Shown one piece after another: positions 1 through 6,670 of a stretch of DNA of 10,347 nt. Both the position numbers and the translations under genes were made by a program. The DNA comes from an uncultured Chloroflexota bacterium. GTDB taxonomy: Bacteria; Chloroflexota; Limnocylindria; Limnocylindrales; Limnocylindraceae. The notes under the pieces were generated by a model that searched no databases, was not told the origin of the DNA, and was given only the letters and a program-made list of their open reading frames with translations. Positions within the stretch are counted from its first letter, which is position 1. Each line of letters opens with the position of its first letter. The stretch covers positions 1-10,347 of the forward strand of contig CAINCM010000082.1 of the NCBI GenBank assembly GCA_903847005.1, written 5' to 3'.

Positions 1-16
1 GAAGGAGGGCTGCACG

Positions 17-259
17 ATGCGCGTACCAGTGGAGATGCCGCGACTCGGCTACGACACCGAGGTCGGCAAGATCGGCAACTGGACCGCGAAGGTCGGCGAC
101 AGCGTCGCCGCGGGCCAACCGATCGGCGAGCTCGAGACTGAGAAGGCGACGGTGGCGTTCGAGGCTCCTGCCGCCGGGACGCTCGTCGAGATCGTGCACG
201 CGGCGGGGAGCGAAGTGGCGGTCGGCACCGTGATCGCCTACATCGAAGACGGCAAGTAG
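17..259 (+). CDS. Free-standing lipoyl domain protein (2-oxoacid dehydrogenase complex)
   Basis: This 80-residue protein is a single biotinyl/lipoyl-attachment domain and nothing else. The lipoylation motif ETEKAT sits at residues 40-45, so Lys43 is the expected lipoyl-lysine, the swinging arm that carries acyl groups from E1 to the E2 active site. The N-terminus (VEMPRLGYDTEVGKIGNW) and the C-terminal strand GTVIAYIEDG fit the usual start and end of the fold, so the domain is complete. The ATG is supported by a strong ribosome binding site, GGAGGG at 4-9, seven bases upstream. It ends in TAG at 257-259, and the E2 catalytic domain begins at the very next base in the same reading frame. In most bacteria this domain is fused to the E2 core through a linker and a peripheral-subunit-binding domain. 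Here it is apparently a separate polypeptide. Biotin carrier is less likely because the canonical biotinyl MKM motif is absent. Confidence 0.85.
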   Translation: MRVPVEMPRLGYDTEVGKIGNWTAKVGDSVAAGQPIGELETEKATVAFEAPAAGTLVEIVHAAGSEVAVGTVIAYIEDGK

Positions 260-952
260 GTGGAGAAGCCCGGCCGCACGCCGGTCACCTTCACGCCGAT
301 GCGCGCGGCGATCGGCCGTCGCATGGTGGAGTCGAAGTCCAAGTCGCCGCACTTCTATGTGAGCACCGACATCGAAATGGAGGCGGTCACGGCCGCCAAC
401 AACACGCTGAACGAGGGGAAGAGCGGCGACGACCGCGTCACCATCACCGCCTGGCTGGTGCGCGCGCTTGCACAGTCGCTCGCCGCCGCACCGGCACTGA
501 ACGCCGTCTGGAACGGCGAGACCCTGGAGCGCGTCGACCAGATAAACATCGGCATCGCGATCGCCATCCCCGATGGCCTGATCGCCCCGGCGCTGCTCGA
601 CTGCGGAAGCAAGGATCTCGCCACGATCTCTTCCGAGCTTCGCGACCTTGTGGCGCGCACCAAGGCGAACAAGCTGAAGCCGGCAGAGTTCGCCGACGCG
701 ACCTTCACCCTGAGCAATCTCGGCAGCTTCCCGGTGACGCAGTTCACCGCGATCGTCACGCCGCCGCAGATCGCCATCCTTGCCACCGGTCGCAGCGAGC
801 AGCGTGCGGTCGTGCGCGACGGCGCCGTCGTCGCCCGCCAGATGCTCACCGCCACACTTTCGGCCGATCACCGTGCCGTGGACGGTGCGCTCGTGGCCGC
901 ATTCCTCGGCGACCTCAAGTCGAGACTCGAGTCTCCGGAGGGACTTGCCTGA
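260..952 (+). CDS. 2-oxoacid dehydrogenase E2 acyltransferase, catalytic domain only
   Basis: This 230-residue protein matches the catalytic (inner core) domain of dihydrolipoamide acyltransferases. It starts with TPMRAAIGRRM (residues 12-22), the usual first helix of the core. It contains FTLSNLGSF (149-157) and PPQIAILATG (168-177), and ends with the active-site motif DHRAVDG (203-209), giving His204 and Asp208 as catalytic residues. It therefore should transfer acyl groups from lipoyl-lysine to CoA. No lipoyl domain and no peripheral-subunit-binding domain are present. The lipoyl domain is the gene immediately before. GTG at 260 directly follows the TAG stop, with no clear ribosome binding site, so reinitiation or stop readthrough is plausible. 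An in-frame ATG at 299 is an alternative start that would remove 13 residues. Substrate (pyruvate, branched-chain, acetoin) cannot be told without the E1 genes, which should lie upstream of the window. Confidence 0.85.
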   Translation: MEKPGRTPVTFTPMRAAIGRRMVESKSKSPHFYVSTDIEMEAVTAANNTLNEGKSGDDRVTITAWLVRALAQSLAAAPALNAVWNGETLERVDQINIGIAIAIPDGLIAPALLDCGSKDLATISSELRDLVARTKANKLKPAEFADATFTLSNLGSFPVTQFTAIVTPPQIAILATGRSEQRAVVRDGAVVARQMLTATLSADHRAVDGALVAAFLGDLKSRLESPEGLA

Positions 953-964
953 TCGTGGTCTGCC

Positions 965-1615
965 GTGACTGATCGCACCGCACCGATCGGCGGTCGTTCC
1001 GTCTACTCGCGTGGGGAGCTGAACGAGCGCGACCTGCATCCGGATCCGGTCACACAGCTGCAGAACTGGGTCGATGCCGCGATCGAGGCGAACCTTCCAG
1101 AACCGCTCGCCGCCGCTCTCGCCACCGCAGACGCAAGCGGCACGCCGAGCGTTCGAATGATTCTCATCCGCGGCATCGACGCCGACGGCCTTCGCTTCTA
1201 TACGAACCACGAGAGCCGCAAGGGCCGCGACCTCGCCGCCAACCCAGTGGCGGCACTCACCCTCTGGTGGCCAGGCCTCGAACGCCAGGTTCGCTGTTCG
1301 GGTCCGGTGCGGCAGCTCGACGCTCAGGAATCGGCCGCCTATTTCGGAAGTCGTCCCCGCGACAGCCAGCTCGGCGCTCGCGCCAGTCGCCCGGGTCAAC
1401 CGACCCCCTCCCGCGACGCGCTCGAGGCGGCCCTCGCCGCCGAGGCGGCGGAACACCCGGGTGACGCTCCGATCCCGCTCCCGGACTTCTGGGGCGGCTA
1501 CCTGCTGGCCCCCGACCGCTGGGAGTTCTGGCAGGGGCGCCCGAACCGCCTCCACGATCGCTTCGAGTACCTGCCGCACGCCTCCTCGTGGGAGATCCGC
1601 CGCCTCCAGCCGTAA
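965..1615 (+). CDS. pdxH: Pyridoxamine 5'-phosphate oxidase
   Basis: PdxH is the FMN-dependent cytosolic oxidase that converts pyridoxine or pyridoxamine 5'-phosphate to pyridoxal 5'-phosphate. The 216-residue length is typical. The FMN/substrate region reads RMILIRGIDADG (64-75) and FYTNHESRKGRDLAANP (78-94), followed by WWPGLERQVR (101-110), YFGSRPRDSQLGARAS (126-141) and the C-terminal hallmark FWQGRPNRLHDRF (188-200). Within that hallmark, Arg195 and His197 correspond to the substrate-binding Arg/His pair of the E. coli enzyme. The C-terminus, RRLQP, also fits the family. The GTG start at 965 lies 13 bases after the E2 stop and has no obvious ribosome binding site, so translation is probably coupled to the E2 gene. 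Placing a PLP enzyme in a dehydrogenase operon has no obvious functional logic and may just reflect compact organisation. The stop codon lies in the loop of a small hairpin. Confidence 0.95.
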   Translation: MTDRTAPIGGRSVYSRGELNERDLHPDPVTQLQNWVDAAIEANLPEPLAAALATADASGTPSVRMILIRGIDADGLRFYTNHESRKGRDLAANPVAALTLWWPGLERQVRCSGPVRQLDAQESAAYFGSRPRDSQLGARASRPGQPTPSRDALEAALAAEAAEHPGDAPIPLPDFWGGYLLAPDRWEFWQGRPNRLHDRFEYLPHASSWEIRRLQP

Positions 1616-1621
1616 CGGCTG
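1607..1621 (+). terminator. Small hairpin over the pdxH stop codon (possible weak terminator)
   Basis: CAGCCG (1607-1612) and CGGCTG (1616-1621) form a perfect six-pair stem whose three-base loop is the TAA stop codon of pdxH. No T-run follows, so it is at best a weak or factor-assisted terminator. It is the only candidate end signal before the binding-protein gene. Confidence 0.3.
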
Positions 1622-1671
1622 CTGGGTGGCGACCGGGGACTTTCGCGCCGCACGCTCCAGCGCCCCCCGCC

Positions 1672-1684
1672 GATCGGATACCCT
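1672..1684 (+). promoter_or_regulatory. Candidate -10 region for the binding-protein gene
   Basis: TACCCT at 1679-1684 fits a TAnnnT sigma-70-type -10 element. It would place the transcription start near 1690, about 64 bases before the ATG. No convincing -35 is seen 16-18 bases upstream. The -10 is preceded by GATCGG plus one base, the same arrangement as in front of the first permease gene at 3630-3642, although GATCGG is common throughout this window. Confidence 0.3.
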
Positions 1685-1690
1685 ACGCCC

Positions 1691-1707
1691 AAGCGCAGAT
1701 CGCGCTT
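1691..1707 (+). promoter_or_regulatory. 5'-UTR stem-loop of the binding-protein mRNA
   Basis: AAGCGC (1691-1696) pairs perfectly with GCGCTT (1702-1707) around the five-base loop AGATC. If transcription starts about seven bases after the candidate -10 at 1679-1684, this hairpin lies at the extreme 5' end of the transcript, a position known to protect mRNAs from decay. A second stem, CGGCGC at 1717-1722 with GCGCCG at 1733-1738, lies just before the ribosome binding site. The pairing is seen in the sequence. The function is inferred. Confidence 0.35.
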
Positions 1708-1753
1708 CATGAGACACGGCGCTCGGATGCGGGCGCCGATCGAAGGAGGAAAC

Positions 1754-3499
1754 ATGCGAAAGAAGTCCGCACTGGCGGCACTCTTCGTAAGCGCTGCGTT
1801 GATCGCAGGCGCATGCGGTGGTGGCGCCAGCATCGTCGGCTCGTACAAGCCCGGTGAGGGCGGTACCGGCGGAACGTTGCTTGTTGGCGACTATCAGGAC
1901 GTGGACAGCTTGCACCCGTACTACTACTCCACCGTGATGTCGGCGAACGTGCTGGCCACGACGTGGGACGGCCTCGTCACCCTCAGCAATGAGGCGAAGT
2001 ACGTGCCGTGGATGGCCACCGAGATCCCAACGATCGAGAACAAGGGGATCGTGTTGCCAGGCGAGAACGGCGATGCCATGACGGTGACGTGGAAGCTCCG
2101 CGAGGGGCTGGTCTGGTCCGACGGCGTCGCGATCACCTGTGCAGATGCCGAGTACACCCACCAGTGGGTGATGACGGAGGGGAATCCGCTCTCCACGACC
2201 GGCGCTGCCGAAATCTCCGATGTCGAGTGCGTCGACGATCTGACGATCAAGCTGCACTACTCCGAGCTCTACTCGGGCGTGTACGGCGGCGTCGGCATCA
2301 TGCCGAAGCACTACTTCGAGAAGTTCGACATCAACTCGGGCAACCCTGCGACGGACATGGTGCTTGGCGCCGGCTTCCGACCAGAGGATCTGCCGAACGT
2401 CCCGACCTCGGGACCGTTCAAGTTCGAGAGCCGCACCGAAGGCGTTGAGACCGTCATGGTCCGCAACGACAAGTGGAAGAACCCGTACAGCGGCGAAGGC
2501 GCAAAGCTCGACCGCATCAAGTACGTGGTCTGCGGTGACCCGGACACCTGTATCGCGAAGTTCCGCGCAGGCGAGCTCGACATCGTGACCGACCTCGACG
2601 GCAATGCGTTTGCAACCACCAAGGACCTTGGTGCGCAGCAGCGCCCGCAGAGCGTCTTCACGTACGAATTCTTCCGCCCGAACCACTCGCCGGATGACTG
2701 CTCGATCCTCGAGCCGCTCAAGACGACGCGTGGTGGTGGCTGCCCGGTCTCTGACCCTGCGATCCGCAAGGCAATCGCTCAGGCCACAGACAAGGACGCC
2801 ATCTGGAGCCGAATTCTCGGCGAAGCAGGCGTGATCGCTTCTTCGAGCGTCACCCCGCTCGCCTGGTTCTACAAGGAGCAGACCCCGGTCAAGTTCGACC
2901 TGGCCGCTGCAAAGAAGACACTCACCGACGCAGGCTGGGTCGACAGCAACGGCGACGGGATCGTGGAGAAGGACGGCGTTTCCGCCATCCTCGAGTTCTG
3001 CACGACCATGAAGCCGGTGCGCAAGTCGACCATCGCCTACGTGGCGGGCGACCTCGCGAAGATCGGCATCAAGGCCGTCTACAACGGCGGTGGCACCATC
3101 TTCGCTCCGTGGACCGAGTCGGACGAGTCACTCTCGTGCAACCTGGCCCGCGGAAACTTCGACGTCGCGCTGCATGCCTACAGCTCGGGCATCGAGGCGG
3201 TCTCGCTCTACGGCGTGTACCACTCGAGCAAGTTCGAGCCAGACGGCCAGAACGACGCCAAGGTCAATGACCCTGAACTTGATGCCCAGCTGGACATCAT
3301 CAAGGGCACCATCGATCTGGATGAGATCGCCGCGGCGGCAGCCAAGGTCCAGGAGATCATGGCGGCAACCACGGTCGAGATCCCACTCTATTACTGGATG
3401 GGGATCGAACTCGTGAGCGACAAGGTCGGAGGGTTCCTCCAGAACCCGACGCAGGCTGGTCCGCTCTGGAACGCAGGGGATCTCTCCCTCGCGAACTGA
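1754..3499 (+). CDS. Peptide-type ABC transporter solute-binding lipoprotein (family 5)
   Basis: This 581-residue protein is a family 5 extracellular solute-binding protein of the dipeptide/oligopeptide/nickel type, the ligand receptor of the importer encoded downstream. Residues 1-20 are a lipoprotein signal peptide (MRKKS, a hydrophobic stretch, then IAGAC) with Cys21 as the lipid-anchored residue, followed by a Gly-rich linker. Family motifs include TWKLREGLVWSDG (112-124), the region around DPAIRKAIAQATDKDAIW (334-351) and AAKKTLTDAGWVDSNGDG (385-402). The start at 1754 is chosen because AAGGAGG at 1743-1749 precedes it by four bases and the signal peptide begins there. An upstream in-frame ATG at 1709 would add 15 residues before the signal peptide. 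Eight further cysteines (129, 159, 260, 266, 316, 330, 416, 462) suggest disulfides. Codon choice looks more uniform than in neighbouring genes, consistent with high expression. The exact ligand is unknown. Confidence 0.92.
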   Translation: MRKKSALAALFVSAALIAGACGGGASIVGSYKPGEGGTGGTLLVGDYQDVDSLHPYYYSTVMSANVLATTWDGLVTLSNEAKYVPWMATEIPTIENKGIVLPGENGDAMTVTWKLREGLVWSDGVAITCADAEYTHQWVMTEGNPLSTTGAAEISDVECVDDLTIKLHYSELYSGVYGGVGIMPKHYFEKFDINSGNPATDMVLGAGFRPEDLPNVPTSGPFKFESRTEGVETVMVRNDKWKNPYSGEGAKLDRIKYVVCGDPDTCIAKFRAGELDIVTDLDGNAFATTKDLGAQQRPQSVFTYEFFRPNHSPDDCSILEPLKTTRGGGCPVSDPAIRKAIAQATDKDAIWSRILGEAGVIASSSVTPLAWFYKEQTPVKFDLAAAKKTLTDAGWVDSNGDGIVEKDGVSAILEFCTTMKPVRKSTIAYVAGDLAKIGIKAVYNGGGTIFAPWTESDESLSCNLARGNFDVALHAYSSGIEAVSLYGVYHSSKFEPDGQNDAKVNDPELDAQLDIIKGTIDLDEIAAAAAKVQEIMAATTVEIPLYYWMGIELVSDKVGGFLQNPTQAGPLWNAGDLSLAN

Positions 3500-3503
3500 T
3501 CGG

Positions 3504-3531
3504 GTTCCACTCACCTTCGGGTGATCTGAAC
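3504..3531 (+). other. UUCG-capped stem-loop after the binding-protein gene
   Basis: TCACC (3511-3515) and GGTGA (3520-3524) enclose a TTCG loop, giving the very stable C(UUCG)G cap. A three-by-three internal loop is followed by a second short stem, TTC (3505-3507) with GAA (3528-3530), which G3504-C3531 could extend by competing with the next stem. It sits directly against the terminator hairpin. Confidence 0.5.
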
Positions 3532-3567
3532 AGAAGGGGCGGGACGAAAGTCCCGCCCCTTCTGCTT
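3531..3567 (+). terminator. Strong terminator between binding-protein and permease genes
   Basis: CAGAAGGGGCGGGAC (3531-3545) pairs perfectly over 15 bases with GTCCCGCCCCTTCTG (3550-3564), closed by a GAAA (GNRA) tetraloop. Only a short T-run (CTTT) follows, but the stem is unusually strong. It should end most transcripts after the binding protein, letting that gene be made in excess over the membrane and ATPase genes. Some readthrough into the permease genes is possible. Confidence 0.85.
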
Positions 3568-3629
3568 TCCCCGCAAACACCCTTGCCGCCGCCCCGCGGT
3601 GCGCACCGCACGGGTCGTGGCGAAGGCCA

Positions 3630-3642
3630 GATCGGCTAGGAT
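3630..3642 (+). promoter_or_regulatory. Candidate -10 promoter element for the permease-ATPase operon
   Basis: TAGGAT at 3637-3642 is a good TAnnnT -10 match, 37 bases before the permease start, so the transcript would start near 3649. A -35 match is not evident. The sequence TAGGATTCGGCAGAG resembles TAGAATCGGAAGAG upstream of bioY on the other strand. An own promoter makes sense because a strong terminator separates this operon from the binding-protein gene. Confidence 0.4.
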
Positions 3643-3667
3643 TCGGCAGAGACGAGGGCGGTTCAGC

Positions 3668-3679
3668 ATGGAGGGGTGA
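3668..3679 (+). other. Three-codon upstream reading frame overlapping the permease start
   Basis: ATG GAG GGG TGA at 3668-3679 would encode Met-Glu-Gly. Its TGA shares a base with the permease ATG (TGATG at 3677-3681). GAGGG at 3654-3658 lies nine bases upstream and could serve as its ribosome binding site. The only ribosome binding site candidate for the permease, GGAGGGG at 3670-3676, lies inside this frame and only two bases from the permease ATG. Reinitiation is therefore possible. The frame itself is so short that chance is a real alternative. Confidence 0.25.
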
Positions 3680-4773
3680 TGCTCAAATTCGCACTGCGCA
3701 GGATCGGCGCGAGTCTCCTCATCCTCCTCGGCACCACCGTCTTCATCTATGCACTCCTCCTTGCCGCTCCCGGAGGACCCGAGCAGAAGTACGCCAACAA
3801 TCCACGGTTCACGCCGCAGCAGCAGCAGGCGTACGTGAAGGCGCTCGGCCTGGACAAGCCAGTCCCGGTCCAATACTGCCGCTGGCTCGGCGCGTGTCGT
3901 CGAGATGCCGACGGCATCGAGGCGCTGATCGGTCCGACCGGCTTCCCCAGCATCCTCCCCGCCTTCATCTCGGGCGTCGACACGGGGATCGTGCACGGCG
4001 ACTTCGGCTACAGCTACGAGAACGGGAATGCCGTGATCGAGCGGATCAGCGGCGCGCTCCTCCCCACCGTCATCTTGGCGGGCCTCTCTGCACTCCTCTG
4101 GCTCTCGTTGGCGGTGGTGCTCGGCGTGATCACGGCGCTACGGAACGGCGGCGTCTTCGACAACGCCTTCAGCGTCTTCACCTATGTGACCGCCGCGTTC
4201 CCCACCTTCATCTTGGGCTTCGCGCTGATCTCCATCTTCTCTGTCGGCCTCGGGCTCACCCCGGTCAGCGGGATGACCGACGGTCGCCTCTCGCCCGCGT
4301 TCGGCAGCGACGCCTACTGGGTGTACTTCTCTCAGAATCCCGACGTCGCGATCGCGGACCTGGCGAGCCACCTCATCCTTCCCGTTGCCACGCTGGTCAC
4401 GATCAGCGTCGCCGGTGACGCGCGGTACGTGCGCCAGAGCGTGATGGAGTCCATGGGGATGGAACACGTTCGAACCGCACGTTCGAAGGGGCTGAGCAGC
4501 CTCAGGATCAACCGACGACACATCCTGCGAACCGGACTCATCCCGTTCGCCACCAACATCGGGCTTGCGTTCCCCTTCCTCGTCTCAGGGGCGCTCATCA
4601 CCGAGACCATCTTCAGCTGGCCCGGCATCGGCCGGCTCACGCTCATCGCCATCGGGAACCTGGATTACCCGTTGCTGATGGGCATCCTCTCCATCGGCGC
4701 CGCTGCGGTGGCGATCGGAAATCTCATCTCCGATCTCCTCTATGCGGTCCTCGACCCGCGGGTGCGCCTGTGA
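3679..4773 (+). CDS. Peptide-type ABC transporter permease (DppB/OppB-like)
   Basis: This is the first inner-membrane channel subunit of the importer, about 364 residues. It starts with MLKFALRRIGASLLILLG, the standard N-terminal first helix of DppB/OppB proteins, followed by a long external segment (residues about 35-115) before the membrane core. The coupling (EAA-type) loop that contacts the ATPases is visible around MEHVRTARSKGLSSLRINRR in the last third. The C-terminus DLLYAVLDPRVRL is typical of the family. ATG at 3679 is chosen from the homologous N-terminus. GTG at 3676 would add one residue. Ribosome binding site spacing is abnormal for both. The external segment contains CRWLGACRR, two cysteines five residues apart, which may form a disulfide outside. 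The stop overlaps the next gene's start by GTGA at 4770-4773. Confidence 0.92.
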   Translation: MLKFALRRIGASLLILLGTTVFIYALLLAAPGGPEQKYANNPRFTPQQQQAYVKALGLDKPVPVQYCRWLGACRRDADGIEALIGPTGFPSILPAFISGVDTGIVHGDFGYSYENGNAVIERISGALLPTVILAGLSALLWLSLAVVLGVITALRNGGVFDNAFSVFTYVTAAFPTFILGFALISIFSVGLGLTPVSGMTDGRLSPAFGSDAYWVYFSQNPDVAIADLASHLILPVATLVTISVAGDARYVRQSVMESMGMEHVRTARSKGLSSLRINRRHILRTGLIPFATNIGLAFPFLVSGALITETIFSWPGIGRLTLIAIGNLDYPLLMGILSIGAAAVAIGNLISDLLYAVLDPRVRL

Positions 4774-5675
4774 GCACCGCTGCTCAGACCCAACTCCCGG
4801 TTTCGGAGAGCCCATGGCAGCAGGCGCGCCGTCGCTTCATGCAGACGCGCATGGGTCCGGCGGGGCTCACCATCCTCGGCGGCGTCTTCCTGTTTGTGGT
4901 GATCGGATCCATCCTCCTCCCCTACGACTTCTACAAGGTTCCGCAGCCCGATGAGATCAACTTCATCGGACGTCCGCCGGCCTGGGGTCGTCCGTTCGGC
5001 GAGACCGGCATGCTGCAGCTCGACGTGATGACGCTGGTCGCCAACGGCGGGCGTACCTCGCTGATCAACGGCTTTGCCACGGCGATCGGATCGATCACGA
5101 TCGGCACCCTGGTCGGCGTCATCGCAGGATTCCTCGGCGGAAAGGTCGACTCCGTGCTGATGCGACTCGCCGACGTCTTCTTGATGATCCCCTCGCTCTT
5201 CGTCATCCTCTTCCTCGCGCGCATCTTCCAGGGCGAGGGCGGCGGCGGTGTCTGGTCCCTGGTGATCGTGTTTGTCGGATTCGGCTGGATGGGACTCGCG
5301 CGACTCGTCCGCGGACAGGTGCTCGCGATCCGGGAAATGGAGTTCGTCGAGGCGGCACGCGCGCTCGGCGTTCCCCGACTGCGCATCGCACTGAGACACA
5401 TCCTTCCGAATGCGATCGGCCCGCTGGTCGTCGCGGCGCCGTTCATCGTGGGCGGTGCGATCGTCAGCGAGGCCTTCATCAGCTATCTCGGGTTCGGCGT
5501 GAACCCCGCGACCCCGACATGGGGGAACATCCTCTCCGAGTCAGCCAAGTTCCTGCAGCAGGGGAACTGGTGGTGGATCGGATTCCCAGGGCTCTTCATC
5601 GTGCTGACCGCACTCTCCGTCAACATGATCGGCGACACGCTCCGTTCGGCACTCGATCCACGAGGGCGCAAGTGA
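4770..5675 (+). CDS. Peptide-type ABC transporter permease (DppC/OppC-like)
   Basis: This second channel subunit, 301 residues, pairs with the preceding permease. Residues 1-25 are a cytoplasmic tail leading into the first membrane helix (LTILGGVFLFVVIGSILLP, about 33-51), which matches the OppC N-terminal region. The transport core carries the EAA coupling motif FVEAARALGVPRLRIALRHI, then LPNAIGPLVV and EAFISYLGFGVNP, all family hallmarks. The end, DTLRSALDPRGRK, is also typical. The GTG start at 4770 overlaps the upstream stop by four bases (GTGA), which implies translational coupling and roughly equal synthesis of the two permeases. The next junction at 5672-5675 has the same overlap. Substrate specificity lies in the binding protein rather than here, so dipeptide, oligopeptide or other small ligands remain open. 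Confidence 0.93.
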   Translation: MSTAAQTQLPVSESPWQQARRRFMQTRMGPAGLTILGGVFLFVVIGSILLPYDFYKVPQPDEINFIGRPPAWGRPFGETGMLQLDVMTLVANGGRTSLINGFATAIGSITIGTLVGVIAGFLGGKVDSVLMRLADVFLMIPSLFVILFLARIFQGEGGGGVWSLVIVFVGFGWMGLARLVRGQVLAIREMEFVEAARALGVPRLRIALRHILPNAIGPLVVAAPFIVGGAIVSEAFISYLGFGVNPATPTWGNILSESAKFLQQGNWWWIGFPGLFIVLTALSVNMIGDTLRSALDPRGRK

Positions 5676-6670
5676 GCGGGGCCATCGGCGCGAAGGCGGT
5701 CGAGGTGAAGGACCTCAACATCTCCTTCAAGACCGCCGCCGGCATCATCAAGGTGGTGGAGGACGTGTCGTTCTCCATCGGCAAGGGCGAGTGCCTCGCG
5801 GTGGTCGGCGAGTCCGGATCGGGGAAGAGCGTCTCGGCCCTCGCCACGATCGGACTCCTCGTCAAGGATCAATCGATCGTCACCGGCTCCGTCCGCTTCC
5901 GTGGCGAGGAGCTGCTCGGCAAGCCCGAGTCCTACATGCGGAAGATCCGCGGCGGCGGGATCTCGATGATCTTCCAGGAGCCGCTCTCCGCCCTCAACCC
6001 GGTCACCACCATCGGCGAGCAGATCGCAGAGGTGCTTGTCGCGCACGGACGCGCAGGCTGGCGCGAGGCGAACAAGAAGGCGATCGAGTATCTGGAGCTG
6101 GTGGAGATCGCCCAGGCGCCGCAGCGAGTGAAGCAGTACCCGCACCAGCTCTCCGGCGGGATGCGTCAGCGAGCCATGATCGCCATGGCGCTCGCCGGCG
6201 AACCGGATCTCATCATCGCCGACGAGCCGACGACGGCGCTCGACGTCACGATCCAAGCCCAGGTGCTGGACCTGCTCCGTCGCACCACGAGCGAACGGGG
6301 CACGGCGCTGATGTTGATCACGCACGATCTCGGCGTCGTTGCCGAGACTGCGGATCGCATCGCCGTCATGTACGCCGGGCAGATCGTCGAAGAGGGGCCC
6401 GCCCGCGACGTGCTCCGCTCGCCGGCCAGCCCGTACGCGTTGGACCTGATCGCCTCGATCCCTTCGTACGAGCGCCGCGGCAAGGGGCTCACCACCATCC
6501 AGGGCGCCGTCCCCTCCCCCGCCAACTTCCCAAGCGGTTGCCGATTCCACCCGCGCTGCCGCTTTGCGGTGAAGGCGTGCGCGGCCTCGATGCCCGTGCT
6601 CGCCGCACGCGGAAACGACCGATCCGTCCGCTGCTTCCGTGTCGACGAGATCTCGGGCGGTGCGAAGTGA
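5672..6670 (+). CDS. Peptide-type ABC transporter ATPase (DppD/OppD-like)
   Basis: This 332-residue protein is the first of two ATPases driving the importer. Visible motifs are Walker A GESGSGKS (46-53), the signature LSGGMRQR (160-167), Walker B LIIADEP with catalytic Glu185, and the switch His218. The C-terminal extension typical of peptide importers follows, with PSGCRFHPRC and further cysteines at 303 and 321. Together Cys290, 296, 303 and 321 form a four-cysteine set. In some family members this tail binds a [4Fe-4S] cluster, so that is possible here. The GTG start at 5672 is chosen because it overlaps the permease stop as GTGA and begins MSGAIGAKAVEVKDLNISF, just ahead of the first strand of the nucleotide-binding domain. 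A longer frame reaching back to 5519 would overlap the permease gene extensively. Confidence 0.93.
   Translation: MSGAIGAKAVEVKDLNISFKTAAGIIKVVEDVSFSIGKGECLAVVGESGSGKSVSALATIGLLVKDQSIVTGSVRFRGEELLGKPESYMRKIRGGGISMIFQEPLSALNPVTTIGEQIAEVLVAHGRAGWREANKKAIEYLELVEIAQAPQRVKQYPHQLSGGMRQRAMIAMALAGEPDLIIADEPTTALDVTIQAQVLDLLRRTTSERGTALMLITHDLGVVAETADRIAVMYAGQIVEEGPARDVLRSPASPYALDLIASIPSYERRGKGLTTIQGAVPSPANFPSGCRFHPRCRFAVKACAASMPVLAARGNDRSVRCFRVDEISGGAK

Noticed and set aside
1709..1753. Earlier ATG for the binding-protein gene
   Set aside because: It would put 15 hydrophilic residues before a normal signal peptide, whereas ATG at 1754 has an excellent ribosome binding site.
1672..3642. GATCGG before the -10 as a shared operator of the binding-protein and permease promoters
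   Set aside because: The spacing is identical in both, but GATCGG and CGATCG are frequent across the whole window, including inside genes (Ile-Gly codons), so two hits carry little weight.
4740..5399. Minus-strand open frame (219 codons) opposite the second permease
   Set aside because: It is dominated by Asp, Glu, Arg and His with no domain, and the plus strand encodes a clear permease.
5483..6550. Long minus-strand open frame (355 codons) opposite the first ATPase and second permease
   Set aside because: It is antisense to genes with clear family motifs, is rich in Arg, Asp, Gly and Leu in the manner of high-GC shadow frames, and has no recognisable domain.
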